From assembly GCF_030269445.1 (NCBI RefSeq), contig NZ_BSTJ01000015.1:1-64000 (forward strand): a stretch of 64,000 nt of DNA, in the 5' to 3' direction. This DNA is from Actinoallomurus iriomotensis (GTDB lineage: Bacteria > Actinomycetota > Actinomycetes > Streptosporangiales > Streptosporangiaceae). This document shows, piece by piece, positions 30,094-39,474 of this stretch (position 1 is the first letter of the stretch; each line of letters begins with the position of its first letter). The notes under the pieces were generated by a model, which saw only the letters and a list, made by a program, of their open reading frames with translations, was not told where the DNA came from and ran no database searches. Position numbers and translations under genes: made by a program.

Positions 30094-33048
30094 TCAGGAG
30101 CCGTGCCCCTGGCTTAGAGCGGCGAGTTTCTCTTGCGCCTTGACCTCCTGCGAGCGGGAGCCGCACTTGCGAAACAGAACGATGCTCTTCTTCAGCCGGG
30201 GGAAAACCTCATGCCAGCATCCCGTGGCGTAGTAGCTGTCGGCGAGGGCCAACAGGCACCGGGCCTGCTGGTCGTAGTTGCGCTGGGTATGGAATTGTTC
30301 TGCGGCCATGGTGAGTGTCGTGATCGCCTGGGCATGCTCACCGAGCTGTTGATAGGCCAGGCCGAGGTGCTGGTGGAAGAAGGCACGGCTGATGCTGTGG
30401 CCAGCGGGGGCTTCCGTGGCGAGTCCGTGACGGCATAGCTGGATCACTTGGGCAGGCTGGCCAGCGGCTGCGTGGCTTTGGATCAGCGCGTACAAGGCAG
30501 TACCGGTGTAGCCGGGGCCCAGCTGTTCGGCGAGTTCGACGGCGCGTTCGCTGGAGGCGATTCCTTGCTGGTAGTAGCCGCGTTCGCTGAAACTGACGCC
30601 CAGGACGTACAGGCAGAGGAATTCCGCGTGGGTGTCCCCGGCCTGCCGGGCGAGTTCCATGCCGTGGTCGGCGTCAGCATGGGCTTGGTCCTGGTCGCCT
30701 TCGAGGTAGGCGCAAAAGCTCCGCACCGCGTAGGTGAGGGCGAGGCGTGGCAGGTGACCGGCGGCCTCGAACGCGGCGAGACATGTTCGAAGAGGTTCGG
30801 CTGCGCGGGCGGTGTGCTTCTTGTCCGCGACCATCACCAGCACGGTGCGGAGGCGGGCATCGCAGGCCGCGTCGTGGTCGCCGGCGAGTTCGGCCGCGCG
30901 GGTAATGGCCGTCCAGGCGTTTTCAGCGTCGTCGTGATAGCCGTTCAGGTGGAGAAAGGCCGCCAGGTACTGCGCGAGCCGACCAGCCGTGCGGTGTTGC
31001 CCGAGGGCGCACGAACGGTGGATCGCGGCCAGCAGGTTCTCACGCTCGGTCATGAACCAGCTTTCAGGTTCAGCTATGACCATGTGCCGGAGCGGCTCGG
31101 GCATCTGTGCGGTCTCGGGGGCTGGCTGGCGCGGCGGGAGGTATCTCAGCTGGGGCAGCTGTGCGTCGGCCAGGGCTGCCAGTTCCAGCCATCCGTCGAC
31201 GAGTCGGGCCTGCGCGGCCTCGGTGTCATCGACGGCGCCGTCAGGGCCCGTTTGGAGTTCGGTGGCGTAGGTCCGGATCAGGTCGTGCATCCGATAGCGC
31301 GGCCGGCCGAGAACGTCCATGCCCACCGTACAGAGCAAGGATCGATCCACCAGTACCTCGACGGCATCGGTGGCCGGTTCGCCCACGAGCCGGTCGGCCG
31401 CCCAGCCCGGCAGCTCGCCGGCGCCGGCGAGTGGCAGCAGGCGGAACAGGCGTTGCAGACGCGGAGGGAGGGCGCCGTAGCTGAGGGCCAGGCTGGCCCG
31501 TACCGCCAGGTCGCCCGCGACCAGCTCGTCCAGGCGGCGCTGTTCGTCTCTCAAGGCGCGGGCCAGGTAGGCGATCGGCCAGTTCGGGCGGGCCGCCAAA
31601 CGCTCCCCGGCGATCCGGACCGCCAGCGGCAGCCCACCACACGCCGCCACCACTTCATCCGCCGCGATCGGCTCAGCTTCCATCCGGGGCCGGCCGACGA
31701 TCTGAGCCAGCAGCGCCATCGCTTCATCGACCGCGAAGGGCTCCAGGTTGACCGATTGTCCAGCGGCCAGCCCGACAAGCTGGCGCTGGCTGGTGACGAT
31801 CACTGCGGATCCTGCGGTGCCGGGTAGCAGCGGCCGGACCTGGTCCGGCGAGGCCGCATCATCCAACACCAGCAACAGGCGCCGGCCCGCCAGATGTGTG
31901 CGGTAGGCGGCCTCACGCTCGGCTCGTGTCTCCGGCACCTCCACAGGGCTCATTCCAGCGGCCCGCAGCACCTCGGCCAAGGCCTTCTCAGGCCGGGCCG
32001 GGTCATCGCTCGCGCCGCCGAGCCGAAGGAACAGCTGGCCGTCTGGATAGTCGTGCGCGATGGCATGAGCGACATGAACAGCGAGAGCGGTCTTGCCGAT
32101 CCCAGGTGGACCGGTCACTTCCGCCAACGGCACTCCCAGCGATCCCGGCTTCGGCGAAAGCAAGGCGATCAGTTCCGCGGCTTGCGTGCCCCGGCCGGTG
32201 AAGTTCAGCGTGTCGGGTGGTAGCTGACGCGGCAGGATCTGCTGCTTCGCCCGGTGACCGGCGAGTGCTCCCGCTAGAAGGCTTTGATGCGAGCCTTCAC
32301 CTTCGGGTCTCAACTCGGGGTCGTCGACCTGGATCTGGCGGCGCAACCGGTGCAGTTGATTCCCAGGGGTAAGGCCCGCGGTCGCTAATGCCTCGCGGGC
32401 TTCGGTAAAGGCCCCCAGCGCATCCGTCTTGAGACCGCACCGATACAGCGCCAGCATCAAGTCGGCCCACAGCTGCTCGTCCACGGGTTCCGCGCTCACC
32501 CACGCCCGCAGCTCGGGCAGCAGATCCCAGTGCTGCCCGAGCCTCAACCGCACCTGAATCAGCGCGTTGCGGGCGCCGCGATGTTCTTCAGCCAGCCCGG
32601 TGACCAGCGCGGTCATCGCCGCCGTCGCGGGCAGCAACTCGTTCAACCGGCCGCTACCCCACAACCCCACTGCGTCCTGGAGTAGGTGGGCAGCGGTCAG
32701 GTCATCACCCGTCCGTGCGGCCTCACGGACCAGCTGGCGAAATCTCTCGACATCGACGCGATCCCGGCCTGCCACGATGTCGAGGCGATGGCCGCGCTCA
32801 TCAGCGACGAGGCGTTGGGGCGGCAGTAGCCGCCGCAGGTTCCATAAACAGTCACGCAGCGAGTGCAACCGGTCCACCGGGCCCGGTCCCTCACCCCACA
32901 ACAAGTCGATCAACCGCTCCCTGGACAGCGGCTCATTGCGGTGCAACACCAACGCGAACAAGGCGCCGCGAACCAAGGGCCGTGTGACCGGGACCAGCTC
33001 TCCCCCTGCGGAGATGATGTCAATTCGCCCCAGAACACGGTATTCCAT
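30094..33048 (-). CDS. SARP-type regulator: BTAD, NB-ARC and TPR domains
   Basis: 984 residues from ATG 33048 (M-E-Y-R-V-L-G-R-I-D). An OmpR-like winged helix and the BTAD domain fill residues 1-245 (L-I-D-L-L-W, then R-R-L-L-P-P, and the helical BTAD with A-L-Y-R-C-G). The NB-ARC P-loop G-P-P-G-I-G-K-T-A lies near 310, followed by L-L-L-V-L-D-D-A and G-L-P-L-A-V-R-I. C-terminal TPRs extend from about 640. AfsR has the same order. It should activate the transcription of neighbouring genes in response to a signal, most likely the divergent DUF2637/Tad operon (inference from position). Confidence 0.9.
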   Translation of the reverse strand: MEYRVLGRIDIISAGGELVPVTRPLVRGALFALVLHRNEPLSRERLIDLLWGEGPGPVDRLHSLRDCLWNLRRLLPPQRLVADERGHRLDIVAGRDRVDVERFRQLVREAARTGDDLTAAHLLQDAVGLWGSGRLNELLPATAAMTALVTGLAEEHRGARNALIQVRLRLGQHWDLLPELRAWVSAEPVDEQLWADLMLALYRCGLKTDALGAFTEAREALATAGLTPGNQLHRLRRQIQVDDPELRPEGEGSHQSLLAGALAGHRAKQQILPRQLPPDTLNFTGRGTQAAELIALLSPKPGSLGVPLAEVTGPPGIGKTALAVHVAHAIAHDYPDGQLFLRLGGASDDPARPEKALAEVLRAAGMSPVEVPETRAEREAAYRTHLAGRRLLLVLDDAASPDQVRPLLPGTAGSAVIVTSQRQLVGLAAGQSVNLEPFAVDEAMALLAQIVGRPRMEAEPIAADEVVAACGGLPLAVRIAGERLAARPNWPIAYLARALRDEQRRLDELVAGDLAVRASLALSYGALPPRLQRLFRLLPLAGAGELPGWAADRLVGEPATDAVEVLVDRSLLCTVGMDVLGRPRYRMHDLIRTYATELQTGPDGAVDDTEAAQARLVDGWLELAALADAQLPQLRYLPPRQPAPETAQMPEPLRHMVIAEPESWFMTERENLLAAIHRSCALGQHRTAGRLAQYLAAFLHLNGYHDDAENAWTAITRAAELAGDHDAACDARLRTVLVMVADKKHTARAAEPLRTCLAAFEAAGHLPRLALTYAVRSFCAYLEGDQDQAHADADHGMELARQAGDTHAEFLCLYVLGVSFSERGYYQQGIASSERAVELAEQLGPGYTGTALYALIQSHAAAGQPAQVIQLCRHGLATEAPAGHSISRAFFHQHLGLAYQQLGEHAQAITTLTMAAEQFHTQRNYDQQARCLLALADSYYATGCWHEVFPRLKKSIVLFRKCGSRSQEVKAQEKLAALSQGHGS

Positions 33049-33290
33049 ACCTATTATCCTTAACCCCCCGTGTCCTTTCAGACACACAACGTTACACATA
33101 CGGCAAGGGCCTCGCATGGCCGCATCCGGCCGCTTCACCAGCCCCGGTAAACCCCGCTCGGAAGACGCCGGCAAGACGCCGCGATGACGCTCCGCTGACC
33201 GCACCGCTTTACGGTCAGTCGCCTTGCGTGGTTCCGACATCACGCCGTCCCTACGGCGCATGCCGACCCGCCACAACGAAAGGAGGATCG

Positions 33291-34109
33291 ATGGCACCTC
33301 ACTTGAGCGTTCCCCGCCGGGTACGCATCGCCGCAGGTGTCGCCATCATCTCCTTCGCCGCAGTGCTCGCCGCGATCGAGGCGATGGCCCTACGCGGCCA
33401 GGTCGACTTCAGCCGCCAGGTCCTACACCTGAATGGGTACTGGCTCGCCATCCCACCAATCGCCCTGGAAGGCGGCACCCTCGCCGCGGCGACTCTCACC
33501 TTGTGGGCCGTGCTCGCCGGTGACTCCGCCGCCCTCTCACGCCTGATGACCGCCATATGCATCGCCGCAGCGGCCTACGCCAACTACCGAGGCGCCCAAC
33601 ACGCGGGACGGCCCACCCTCGCCGCCGAATACCTCGCCGGCGCCAGCGTCTTGGCATACCTGATGTGGCACACCATCCTCACTCGCATCCGCCACGCCGA
33701 ACTCCGCACCGCCGATGCGATCGAAGACCCACTCCCCCGATTCCGGCTCCTGCGCTGGCTCCTGGCCTTCAACGAAACCCGCCAAGCCTTCACCATCGCC
33801 GTCCGCGAAAACCTCACCCGCCCCCGCGACGCACTCTCCCGCATCCGCGAAATACCGGCCCTACCACCCGCACGCCAGACGCCACCAACCGACGAACCGG
33901 ACACCGTAGACCACCTCGTCGCACTCGCCGCCGAACGCGGCGGCAAACGCCTCGCCATCGAAAAGGCCGCCCAGATCATCAGCTCTCACGAACCGACACG
34001 AGTCCAGCAATGGCTGTCCAAGCGCGGCATCGACATCGACCTGTCCTACGTCTCTCGCACGCTCAAAGATCAGCCACAGGCGATCAATGGCAACGGGCAG
34101 CACTCATGA
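33291..34109 (+). CDS. DUF2637 membrane protein, first gene of the Tad operon
   Basis: 272 residues from ATG 33291 with AAAGGAGG seven bases upstream. Four transmembrane helices (about residues 10-30, 42-65, 75-90, 105-125) are followed by a cytoplasmic part with a winged-helix-like end (I-I-S-S-H-E-P-T-R-V-Q-Q-W, S-Y-V-S-R-T-L). DUF2637 proteins are common on actinobacterial plasmids and integrative elements and near spread genes. The stop overlaps a downstream ATG. The 240-base gap to the SARP gene must hold divergent promoters. Confidence 0.8.
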   Translation: MAPHLSVPRRVRIAAGVAIISFAAVLAAIEAMALRGQVDFSRQVLHLNGYWLAIPPIALEGGTLAAATLTLWAVLAGDSAALSRLMTAICIAAAAYANYRGAQHAGRPTLAAEYLAGASVLAYLMWHTILTRIRHAELRTADAIEDPLPRFRLLRWLLAFNETRQAFTIAVRENLTRPRDALSRIREIPALPPARQTPPTDEPDTVDHLVALAAERGGKRLAIEKAAQIISSHEPTRVQQWLSKRGIDIDLSYVSRTLKDQPQAINGNGQHS

Positions 34110-34249
34110 ACGCAGTCGGACTCCATGCGCACTCACGCACCACGATCAACAGCGCCATACCCAGCAGCGATGCCGAGCGATCACCACAGGCCACACCGAA
34201 CGTGCGAAGGTGGCAACAACGGCCGAATTACTGGAAGAGGAGCACGCTC

Positions 34250-34861
34250 GTGGAGCAGAAAGCGCATGAATGGACATCAACTGCCACAACGCACGCAAAG
34301 CACCTTGCCTACCTCGCGGCCATGATCGCCTTCTCGCTAACCGCAGTGGGATGCGACAGCGGAAGCAGCCCAAAGGTTGCACTACCGTCCACAGCACCAC
34401 CGGCCGCACCATCATCAGGAGCGGCGTCCCCCACATCACCGACCGATTCCGTCGTCGCCGCTTACCAGGCTTTGTTCGCTGCAGCCGACAAGGCCATCGT
34501 GTCACCTCCCGAGCAGGCGCGGGCCATCCTGCAGACCTATGTCGCCGGTGACTACCTGGACTGGGAAATCCGGCAAGTGATGAACCACCAAGCCGAGCAC
34601 CAGGAGCCGTGGGGGAAAGTTGTCGTCCACATCACAAAGGTGGACCTGAAGGCTAACACCGCGAAAATCCACGATTGCCAAGACGCCTCGCGCGCCGGCC
34701 TAGCAGATTCGCGAACTCACGTATTGATTCCGAAAACACGAGGCATAGCCAACAGGAACCTGATCGCCAACATGACACGAGGAAGTGATGGCCGATGGAG
34801 AGTGACCGGGCTCCGGCAATACGACTCCCCCTGCCACGTATCCTCATTACCCTCGGGCTGA
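34250..34861 (+). CDS. Lipoprotein of the Tad operon
   Basis: 203 residues if started at GTG 34250, which has AGAGGAG upstream; an ATG at 34106 overlapping the previous stop is possible but gives a long polar head before the signal peptide. The lipobox is L-T-A-V-G-C-D, followed by a Ser/Pro/Ala linker and a compact domain (V-V-A-A-Y-Q-A-L-F-A-A, Y-V-A-G-D-Y-L-D-W). This resembles the small extracytoplasmic domains of conjugation/secretion lipoproteins. Role unknown. Confidence 0.7.
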   Translation: MEQKAHEWTSTATTHAKHLAYLAAMIAFSLTAVGCDSGSSPKVALPSTAPPAAPSSGAASPTSPTDSVVAAYQALFAAADKAIVSPPEQARAILQTYVAGDYLDWEIRQVMNHQAEHQEPWGKVVVHITKVDLKANTAKIHDCQDASRAGLADSRTHVLIPKTRGIANRNLIANMTRGSDGRWRVTGLRQYDSPCHVSSLPSG

Positions 34862-35655
34862 TCGGAGTTGTCCTCGCGAATGCGCCGCAGGCCACAGCGA
34901 CACGAGTAACGATAGGACACACTGACGGCGATACATCTGGATGGGCGGATCCGAACGGATACCACGTCGGAGCGAAACAGCACGGCGCCCCTGCAGCCCA
35001 AAGTAATGGCGGACGAGATCGGAATAGCTTTGGCGAGCAAGACTCAGAAAGGACAAGCTCGCCGACCTACTGCAAAGCAGCAGCCGTCGCAGTTCGCATC
35101 GCCGACCCCATCGCCGCGATGGGCGGCACGCCCGTCGATTGTGTTCCCGGCCAGGCCCCGACGCCGGTCGTAATCCCGCAAGAGCTGGCTCAGCAGGCGT
35201 GGAGATCCTTGCGTTTGCCATTCCCAGACGTACACACCGCGCCTCCACGCAGAACTCAAGGACTCGTCGGCCTCGCCGAATGGGTGTGGGTGCCGCATGC
35301 CCAGTGGCGGCCGCTGGCGAAGACCGCATCCGCCGGTGCGGTGTGGGCGCGGGTCACCGCGACACCTAAGCAGCTGACGATTAAGCCTGGGGCCGGTCTG
35401 CCGACGGTTAGTTGCGGTGGGCCAGGTACCGCTTATGACGCGGCCCGCGCTGCTTCCGCGCAGCGTACGGACTGCTCCTACACCTATCTGCGGTCGTCGA
35501 AGGGGCAGCCGCACGGCGCGTATCAGATGACGGTGACGGTGACCTGGGGCGGGACGTGGGTCGGTTCTGGCGGAGCCGGTGGGGAGCTGCCGGATGTCAG
35601 CCGGTCGACGACGTTCGGGGTTCGGGTGGCCGAGGGCCAGGGCCTCTACGGGTAG
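34795..35655 (+). CDS. Secreted protein of the Tad operon
   Basis: 286 codons from ATG 34795, overlapping the previous gene by 67 bases. A signal peptide (I-L-I-T-L-G-L-I-G-V-V-L-A-N-A) is followed by a disordered region. A domain follows with A-E-W-V-W-V-P-H-A-Q-W-R-P-L and C-G-G-P-G-T-A-Y-D plus Y-Q-M-T-V-T-V-T-W-G-G-T-W. Proteins with this end are found beside SAF and TadA genes in other actinomycetes. Probably an exported pilus-assembly accessory. Confidence 0.7.
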   Translation: MESDRAPAIRLPLPRILITLGLIGVVLANAPQATATRVTIGHTDGDTSGWADPNGYHVGAKQHGAPAAQSNGGRDRNSFGEQDSERTSSPTYCKAAAVAVRIADPIAAMGGTPVDCVPGQAPTPVVIPQELAQQAWRSLRLPFPDVHTAPPRRTQGLVGLAEWVWVPHAQWRPLAKTASAGAVWARVTATPKQLTIKPGAGLPTVSCGGPGTAYDAARAASAQRTDCSYTYLRSSKGQPHGAYQMTVTVTWGGTWVGSGGAGGELPDVSRSTTFGVRVAEGQGLYG

Positions 35656-35671
35656 AGGGGGGATCTGATCG

Positions 35672-36409
35672 ATGTCGTCGGCTGGAGGGTCGTCGCGGGT
35701 GCCGCGGGGGCAGGCGTTGAGCAGCCGCGTGGACAGTAACGGTCACGACGGCTCGTCTGGGCGGGTGGGTGGCCGGTTGGCGCGTCGGCGTCGTCCCGCT
35801 TGGATCGCCGCTGGTGTCGCGCTGGTGGCGTTGGCGGTGCTGGTGAACGTGTATCTGTTCACCACGGCAGAGCATCGGATTTCGGTGGTGCGGGTGGCCC
35901 GGAATGTGCCGGTCGGGCAGCGGCTGGTCCGTGCGGATCTGGGCACGAGTTCGGTGGTGGTCGGGCCGGGTGTGCAGGTGATCCCGGCGCGTCAGCTGGG
36001 TGAGGTGGTCGGCCAGCGTGCTGCGGTCGACTTGCGGTCCGGGACGCTGCTGGTCGCATCGCAGATCACGACTGAGTTGTCGCCGCAGCCGGGGCAAGCG
36101 TTGGTGACGGTGGCGCTCAAGCCCGGCCAGTTGCCCCCGGGTGGCCTGGCCCCCGGCTCCCAGCTGCGCGTCGTGTCCACCCCCGGCAGCCAAGCCGCAA
36201 GCGGCGGTGACAGTGCGACGACATCGTCGGGTCAGGGCGGCCAGCCGTCGGCTAAGGATGTGCGCGCGGCGGTGGATGCGGTGGCCGGCCCGGATACCGA
36301 CGGGACGATGACGGTCGCGCTCCTGGTCGCCGATGCGGACGCCAACACGGTGGCCCGTGAGGCCGCCGCCGGGCAGATCGCGTTGGTCATCACCGCGCGG
36401 GGAGCCTGA
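35672..36409 (+). CDS. SAF-domain protein (CpaB/RcpC-like)
   Basis: 245 codons. One TM helix (about residues 43-64, W-I-A-A-G-V-A-L-V-A-L) precedes a SAF domain (V-A-R-N-V-P-V-G-Q-R-L-V-R-A-D-L). CpaB/RcpC proteins help Flp pilus assembly and may bind peptidoglycan or pilin. It sits just before CpaE- and TadA-like genes, as in Tad loci. Confidence 0.8.
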   Translation: MSSAGGSSRVPRGQALSSRVDSNGHDGSSGRVGGRLARRRRPAWIAAGVALVALAVLVNVYLFTTAEHRISVVRVARNVPVGQRLVRADLGTSSVVVGPGVQVIPARQLGEVVGQRAAVDLRSGTLLVASQITTELSPQPGQALVTVALKPGQLPPGGLAPGSQLRVVSTPGSQAASGGDSATTSSGQGGQPSAKDVRAAVDAVAGPDTDGTMTVALLVADADANTVAREAAAGQIALVITARGA

Positions 36410-36410
36410 G

Positions 36411-37211
36411 ATGGCCGTGTACTGCCTGGTCTCCGCTGGCGGGTCGCCGGGTGTCACCACCACAGCGCTGGCGCTGGCTTTGTCGTGGCCGGGTGAGGTG
36501 GTGCTTGCCGAGTGCGATCCGGCGGGCCGGCGGGTGCTGCCGGGATACCTGGCGCAACGGTTCAACGGCTCTCCAGGGCCAGGGCTGCTGGGGTTGGCCA
36601 TGGCCTTGGACCACCAGCAGGCAGGCCGGGAGCCTTCCGTGCGGGTGGAGGACTTCACGATCCCGTTGGATGAGCGGCGCCGGGCCTGGCTGCTGCACGG
36701 TATCCGCGACCCTCGCCACGCCGGCCAGGTCAACTGGCAGCTCCTGGCGGACGCCTTCATCCGCGCGAGCACCGTTTCGGGCTTGGACGTGATCATCGAT
36801 GCCGGTCGGGTCGGTGGATCGGATACCCCTACCGCGCTGCTGCAGCGAGCCGACGGTGTGGTGATGGTGTTGGGCCGGAGTTTGGCCCAGGTTGATGCGG
36901 CCCAGCCGCGTCTGGACGCGTTGCGGTCCCTCGCACGCCGGGTCGGGTTGTGTCTGATCGAATCCGGCCCTTACGGCACACGTGAGATCCGCAAGGCGCT
37001 GTTCGGTCTCCCGGTCGTCGCTGAGCTTCCCCACGCTCCGGGGGATGCGCGGGTGTTGTCCGATGGCGCGTCGCAGCGGCCGAGTTTCCGGACGAGCCTG
37101 CTCATGCGCGCCACCACGCAACTCGGCGAAGCGATACGCCACCTCGCCCGCGAACCAGCGAGGCCCGCCGTTCTCGGCCGCTCGGTCGTGCCAGGAGGTG
37201 GGTTCCGGTGA
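36411..37211 (+). CDS. CpaE/TadZ-like MinD-family ATPase
   Basis: 266 residues from ATG 36411, directly after the SAF gene. The deviant P-loop is A-G-G-S-P-G-V-T-T-T: the usual Lys is absent. A-E-C-D-P-A-G and V-I-I-D-A-G-R-V-G-G-S follow. In Tad systems this protein localises the pilus machine to a cell site. The missing Lys suggests ATP binding without normal hydrolysis, as in some CpaE/TadZ proteins. Its stop overlaps the GTG of TadA. Confidence 0.75.
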   Translation: MAVYCLVSAGGSPGVTTTALALALSWPGEVVLAECDPAGRRVLPGYLAQRFNGSPGPGLLGLAMALDHQQAGREPSVRVEDFTIPLDERRRAWLLHGIRDPRHAGQVNWQLLADAFIRASTVSGLDVIIDAGRVGGSDTPTALLQRADGVVMVLGRSLAQVDAAQPRLDALRSLARRVGLCLIESGPYGTREIRKALFGLPVVAELPHAPGDARVLSDGASQRPSFRTSLLMRATTQLGEAIRHLAREPARPAVLGRSVVPGGGFR

Positions 37212-38596
37212 ACGGCTACGGCTTCACCCCCAGACCCGTAAGCCAGCTGCGGGCGGCGCCTTCCACACCGCCTCCGGTAACCGAGGGCACCGCCCGCCGC
37301 GACGGGGCGGTGGATGGGGAGGAACTGTGGGCGGCGGTCGCTCAGATCAGCCGGCAGTTGGTCGATGCGCTGTCCGATGGCCTGGACGCCGCGCACGCCC
37401 GGCGGCTGATCGAGGACGCGGTCCGGGACTGGGCCCAGGACCAGACCACCGCCGGACAGCCCGTGCCCAGCGTGCAGCAGCGGGCCGTGCTCGCCCGGCT
37501 GGTGTTCGACCGCCGGTACGGATTGGGAGCGTTGCAGCCGTATCTACGGCGCGACGATGTGGAGAACATCGTCGTCAACGGCCACGACCAGACCTGGGTG
37601 ACCTACACCGACGGCCGAAAAGACCCCGGGCCCGCGGTCGCGGGCAGCGATGAGGAACTCATCGAGTGGGTGCAGCTACTCGCGCGGCGCGGCGACACGG
37701 GCCGGGAGTTCTCCCGCGCGAACCCGCTGCTGGATCTGGCGCTGGCCGATGGTGTGCGCCTGGCGGTGGTGCACTGGGTGTCCCGCCGCCCGTGCCTGGC
37801 CCTGCGTATTCACCGGCTGATCAACGTCACGCTCGATGGCCTCATCGCGTACGGCACCGTGACCGAACCGGTCGCGCAGTTTCTGCGGGCGGCGTTGCGA
37901 GCGCGTCGGAACCTGGTGGTGTGCGGGGAGGTCAACACCGGTAAGACCACCCTGGTCCGCGCGCTGGCCAACGAGCTGCCCCCGGATGAGCGGATCATCA
38001 CGCTGGAGTCGGACTTCGAGCTGTTCCTGGATGATCCGCAGCTGGCGGATCGGCACCGCGATGTGGTGGCGTGGGAGGCCCGCCAGGCCAACTCCGAAGG
38101 CGCCGGGCAGGTCCGGTTGCAGGACCTGGTGCCGGCCAGCCTGCGGATGAACCCGGACCGGGTGATCGTCGGTGAAGCCCGTCAAGGTGAGCTCGCGCCG
38201 ATGCTGGAGGTGATGTACAGCGGGGCTCGCGGGTCGATGTGCACCCTGCACGTCCACCGCCCCGCCCACATCTTCAACCGCGTCATCCAGCTCGGCCGCC
38301 GCGCCGGCCTCGGCTACACCCCCCAGGACCTGCACCTGATGTTCGGCCTCGCCGAACCGCTCATCGTCTATCTGGAACGCGACCCGGGTACGAACGCCCG
38401 GTTCGTGTCGGCGGTGATGGAGGTCGGCCCGCCCGCCGACGGCACCGAACCGACCCGCAATCACATCTTCGTCCCCGGCGCGGACCGCCGCGCGACCCCG
38501 ATCGGCGGTCACATCAGCGGTGACCTGCTCAACGAGCTCACCGCCGCCGGCTTCAATCCCGCTTTGCTCGATCAGACGGCTGGACGGTGGTCGTGA
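37208..38596 (+). CDS. tadA: TadA/CpaF secretion ATPase
   Basis: 462 codons. An N-terminal helical domain, then L-Q-P-Y-L-R-R-D-D-V-E-N-I-V-V-N-G (CpaF signature). Walker A is G-E-V-N-T-G-K-T-T-L near residue 239, with N-T instead of T-G-S. The Asp box is L-E-S-D-F-E-L-F, and V-I-V-G-E-A-R-Q-G-E (Walker B-like) and R-G-S-M-C-T-L-H-V-H (His box) follow. It powers assembly of Flp pilin or secretion at the membrane. It overlaps the TadB start. Confidence 0.9.
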   Translation: MNGYGFTPRPVSQLRAAPSTPPPVTEGTARRDGAVDGEELWAAVAQISRQLVDALSDGLDAAHARRLIEDAVRDWAQDQTTAGQPVPSVQQRAVLARLVFDRRYGLGALQPYLRRDDVENIVVNGHDQTWVTYTDGRKDPGPAVAGSDEELIEWVQLLARRGDTGREFSRANPLLDLALADGVRLAVVHWVSRRPCLALRIHRLINVTLDGLIAYGTVTEPVAQFLRAALRARRNLVVCGEVNTGKTTLVRALANELPPDERIITLESDFELFLDDPQLADRHRDVVAWEARQANSEGAGQVRLQDLVPASLRMNPDRVIVGEARQGELAPMLEVMYSGARGSMCTLHVHRPAHIFNRVIQLGRRAGLGYTPQDLHLMFGLAEPLIVYLERDPGTNARFVSAVMEVGPPADGTEPTRNHIFVPGADRRATPIGGHISGDLLNELTAAGFNPALLDQTAGRWS

Positions 38597-39474
38597 TGGA
38601 GCTGCTCGCCGCCCTGGCCGGACTCGCCGCCGCCGGCGGCCTCCTCCTGGCCTTCGCCGGGTTCACCCGCCCGGCGTCCTCACCCGGCGTGCGGCCGCCG
38701 GGACGGCTTCGGCTGGCCTTGCGTTCACTCGCCGATCCCACACGGCGAAGGCGTCTTTCCGCCGCGGCGGTGGCGGGCCTGATGGTGTTGCTGGTGGCGG
38801 GGTGGCCGGTCGCCGCCCTGGCGGTCGCGGCCGGGGTGTATGTGCTGCCGCCGATGCTGTCCGGACGCGAACCCACCCGCCGCATCACCCGGCTCGAAGC
38901 CCTGGAACAGTGGGCGCGCCGCCTGGGCGAAGTGATGGGGGCCAGCCGCGGGCTGGAGGCGACCCTCACCGACAGCCTGCACGTCACCCCCACCCCGATC
39001 CGCGCCCCGGTCGCGATGCTGGCCGAACGGCTGAACAACCGCGCCAGCACCGAACACGCCCTGCGCGCCTTCGCCGACGATCTCGACGACCCGATCGGGG
39101 ACCTGATCGCGACCGCGCTGATCCTCGCAGCCAAACGCCGCGGCCCCGGCACCCGCCAGGCGCTGGGCGCGCTCGCCGACGCGGTCGCCGCCGAGGTCAT
39201 CGTCCGCCGCGAGGTCGAAGCCGAACGCGCCTCGCTGCGCACCACCCTGCTGGTGATCGTCATCGCCGTGGCCGGCCTAAGCCTGCTCCTCACCGCCTCC
39301 CCGAGCCTGTCGGCCCCGTACGGCACGCCGTTCGGGCAGCTGGTGCTGGCGGCGGTGGCCGTGCTGTACGCGGGTGGGCTGGCCTGGATGAAACGCCTGT
39401 CGGTCATTCACAGCGGCCCACGATTCCTCCACCCACCCGCAGCCACACGCGAGCGTGAGGAGGAGAATCCGTGA
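38587..39474 (+). CDS. tadB: TadB-like membrane platform protein
   Basis: 295 codons from GTG 38587; ATG 38596, overlapping the TadA stop, is equally likely. Two N-terminal TM helices are followed by a GspF-like cytoplasmic domain (L-E-Q-W-A-R-R-L-G-E-V-M, S-R-G-L-E-A-T-L, D-D-P-I-G-D-L-I) and two C-terminal TM helices. Forms the inner-membrane platform with TadC. Overlaps TadC by 4 bases. Confidence 0.85.
   Translation: MVVMELLAALAGLAAAGGLLLAFAGFTRPASSPGVRPPGRLRLALRSLADPTRRRRLSAAAVAGLMVLLVAGWPVAALAVAAGVYVLPPMLSGREPTRRITRLEALEQWARRLGEVMGASRGLEATLTDSLHVTPTPIRAPVAMLAERLNNRASTEHALRAFADDLDDPIGDLIATALILAAKRRGPGTRQALGALADAVAAEVIVRREVEAERASLRTTLLVIVIAVAGLSLLLTASPSLSAPYGTPFGQLVLAAVAVLYAGGLAWMKRLSVIHSGPRFLHPPAATREREEENP

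Noticed and set aside
34106-34861. Longer form of the lipoprotein from ATG 34106
   Set aside because: It would put 48 polar residues ahead of the signal peptide; GTG 34250 has a good ribosome site.
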